Shown here: positions 5,141 to 6,215 of the stretch, in pieces | How positions within the stretch are numbered: the first letter of the stretch is position 1 | Layout: every line of letters begins with the position of its first letter | DNA from: JBBKWQ01 sp037969115 | GTDB taxonomy: Bacteria; Actinomycetota; Acidimicrobiia; Acidimicrobiales; Ilumatobacteraceae | NCBI GenBank assembly: GCA_037969115.1 | Contig: JBBKWQ010000400.1 | Location: 1 to 6,215 of the forward strand | Length of the DNA: 6,215 nt | Reading direction: 5' to 3' | Translations under genes and position numbers: made by a program | Notes under the pieces: generated by a model | What the model saw: only the letters and a program-made list of their open reading frames with translations | The model's database searches: none | What the model was told of the DNA's origin: nothing

Positions 5141-5146
5141 CACACT
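5141..5146 (+). promoter_or_regulatory. candidate -10 for the methyltransferase-like gene
   Basis: CACACT lies 7 nt before the GTG start, the spacing expected for a leaderless transcript, and no Shine-Dalgarno is visible. The first base departs from TANNNT and no -35 is clear. It would share the 65-bp divergent region (5089-5153) with the DUF5318 promoter. Confidence 0.25.
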
Positions 5147-5153
5147 GGTCACC

Positions 5154-5747
5154 GTGAGTACCCACAGCGTGTCCTATGGCCGCGACATTCCCGACGATGA
5201 CGAACTCCGCCTGTGCGGGTCGATCAGCGATGGCAAGCGCACCATCGAGCTCGGCGTGTCCGACGAGTACAACGCCCTCGCCTTCGCGCTCGCAGGCGCG
5301 AAGTCGATCGCGGTCGATCCGAACGCCGACCGAATCGAACGCCTGCGAGCGAAAGCGGTCGAGCTCGAGGTCACCGTGCAATGTCACGTGGGCGAACTCG
5401 CCGACCTCGGTTTCGCCACGAGCGGATCGGTCGATGCCGTCGTCGCCAACCACACCCTCGGCGATGTCGACGACCTCGGTCGTCTGCTCCGCCAGGTTCA
5501 TCGCGTGCTGAAGCCCAGCCACCACTTCGTGATCGCTGTACCGCATCCGTTCGCCCACGTGTACAGCAACGACGAACACGGCAGCCTCGTGCGGCCCTAC
5601 GGCAGTGGCGTTCGCACGATCGGTGAGTGGCTCACCCACCTCGGTCGCGCCAACTTCCTCGTCGACGTCATGCACGAACTCGGCGTGTCCGAATTTTCAC
5701 CAGTGCCCACCACCCTCGTCATGAGGGCCCTCAAACAAGGCAGCTGA
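5154..5747 (+). CDS. class I SAM-dependent methyltransferase-like protein
   Basis: This 197-residue protein has the layout of a class I Rossmann methyltransferase; the substrate is unknown. The N-terminal SYGRDIPDDDELRLCG (7-22) and KRTIELG (28-34) resemble a family in which GPD.P.E.ELRLLG precedes the SAM site. Motif I reads ELGVSDEYNA (32-41): the first glycine is kept, but the other glycines of the usual GxGxG are lost. SIAVDPN (51-57) supplies the acidic residue at the end of strand 2 (Asp55). LGDVDDLGRLLRQVHRVLKPSHHFVIAVPHPF (102-133) is the standard methyltransferase 11 post-motif region, where VLKPGG is common but VLKPSH is found here. The GTG start is chosen because the homologous segment begins right after it and the frame has no earlier start that would not run into the divergent promoter. 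It converges on the aldo/keto reductase gene. It may bind SAM poorly or have another role. Confidence 0.8.
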   Translation: MSTHSVSYGRDIPDDDELRLCGSISDGKRTIELGVSDEYNALAFALAGAKSIAVDPNADRIERLRAKAVELEVTVQCHVGELADLGFATSGSVDAVVANHTLGDVDDLGRLLRQVHRVLKPSHHFVIAVPHPFAHVYSNDEHGSLVRPYGSGVRTIGEWLTHLGRANFLVDVMHELGVSEFSPVPTTLVMRALKQGS

Positions 5748-5828
5748 GCAGCGCCGGGGCCATCCGGCTCGCGATCCGCCTGCCGGCTGACGCTCCCAGG
5801 CCACAGGGCGCGCTCCGATCGTGCGGGG

Positions 5829-6215
5829 TCAGTGCGCGATCGTGCCGTCGAGATCCCAGAGGTCCTGCCACGGCTGACCGTCACGCCAGAGGAAGACCTG
5901 GCCCTTGACGAGACGGTTGTTCCGGTCGATCCGGCCGAGCGCGCGCATCTCGTCATCGGTCAGTGAGGCCGACACCGTCGACTGAAGGTTTGCCAGGTAG
6001 TTGCGGCGGGTCACCGAGAACGGAATGGGTACGTGACCACGCTGCACCGCCCACTTCACACACAACGTCGCCGGGTGGACGCCGTGGCGGGCGGCGATGT
6101 CGATCACCACGGGGTCATCGATGTCGACCGTGTCGTCCCCGGTTCGATCGCGAGCAGGACGGGCGGGCGACCCGATCGGTGAGAACCCCACCGGCACGAT
6201 GCCCTTGGCGATGAC
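5829..6215 (-). CDS. aldo/keto reductase, C-terminal part
   Basis: NAD(P)H-dependent reductase of carbonyl compounds with a TIM-barrel fold. Only the last 128 residues are in the window; the frame is open to the right edge and the start lies beyond it. GIVPVGFSPIGSPARP (5-20) matches the 'gi.v.aySPlGs.grp' barrel segment. DPVVIDIAARHGVHPATLCVKWAVQRGHVPIPFSV (34-68) matches the helix and strand leading to the cofactor-phosphate loop. NLQSTVSASLTDDEMRALGRIDRNNR (76-101) is the usual C-terminal helix. The family loop is normally IPKS; here it reads IPFS, so the lysine that contacts the 2'-phosphate of NADPH is missing. The GTG at 6197 is internal, not a start. It converges on the methyltransferase gene with 81 bp between the stops. 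Substrate unknown. Confidence 0.9.
   Translation of the reverse strand, partial: VIAKGIVPVGFSPIGSPARPARDRTGDDTVDIDDPVVIDIAARHGVHPATLCVKWAVQRGHVPIPFSVTRRNYLANLQSTVSASLTDDEMRALGRIDRNNRLVKGQVFLWRDGQPWQDLWDLDGTIAH

Noticed and set aside
5753..5768. Short inverted repeat (GCCGG/CCGGC) between the converging methyltransferase and aldo/keto reductase genes
   Set aside because: A 5-bp GC stem without a T-run is expected by chance at this base composition.

Overview
This is a chromosomal window from a high-GC bacterium. It carries the conserved rpsF-ssb-rpsR-rplI operon with dnaB immediately downstream, all on the minus strand. The gene order, the DUF5318 gene, the GTG start and the possible leaderless starts point to an actinobacterium. 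An Acidimicrobiia/Ilumatobacter-like lineage is my best guess, from protein resemblance only, since no database search was possible. I see no mobile element, tRNA, rRNA, CRISPR array or transfer signature.

Layout from left to right. The end of a plus-strand NTF2/SnoaL-like gene (1-306) is followed by a 216-bp convergent gap holding four degenerate GCGAC-type repeats. Then come the minus-strand genes dnaB (523-1920), rplI (2170-2619), rpsR (2623-3102), ssb (3166-3657) and rpsF (3685-4014). A strong hairpin at 2080-2113 separates rplI from dnaB. Upstream of rpsF lies a compact set of inverted repeats and a leader hairpin. Beyond that are two more minus-strand genes, a DUF192 lipoprotein (4118-4678) and a DUF5318 zinc-ribbon protein (4702-5088). 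A short divergent promoter region leads to a plus-strand SAM-methyltransferase-like gene (5154-5747). The window closes with the 3' part of a minus-strand aldo/keto reductase (5829-6215).

The core genes join translation and replication. bS6 and bS18 are neighbours on the 30S platform, bL9 is a 50S stalk protein, SSB coats single-stranded DNA, and DnaB is the replicative helicase. Order and spacing (27, 63 and 3 bp) support one rpsF-ssb-rpsR-rplI transcript. The terminator and a separate 249-bp upstream region suggest that dnaB also has its own expression control.

The window is mostly ordinary housekeeping sequence and I do not see a new multi-gene system. The observations most worth checking are: (i) a bS18 with a roughly 69-residue basic-then-acidic tail containing an 18-bp tandem repeat; (ii) nested inverted repeats and a CCG-loop hairpin in front of rpsF, a candidate bS6:bS18 autoregulatory site; (iii) DnaA-box-like motifs in front of dnaB; (iv) a methyltransferase-like protein with an eroded SAM-binding glycine motif.
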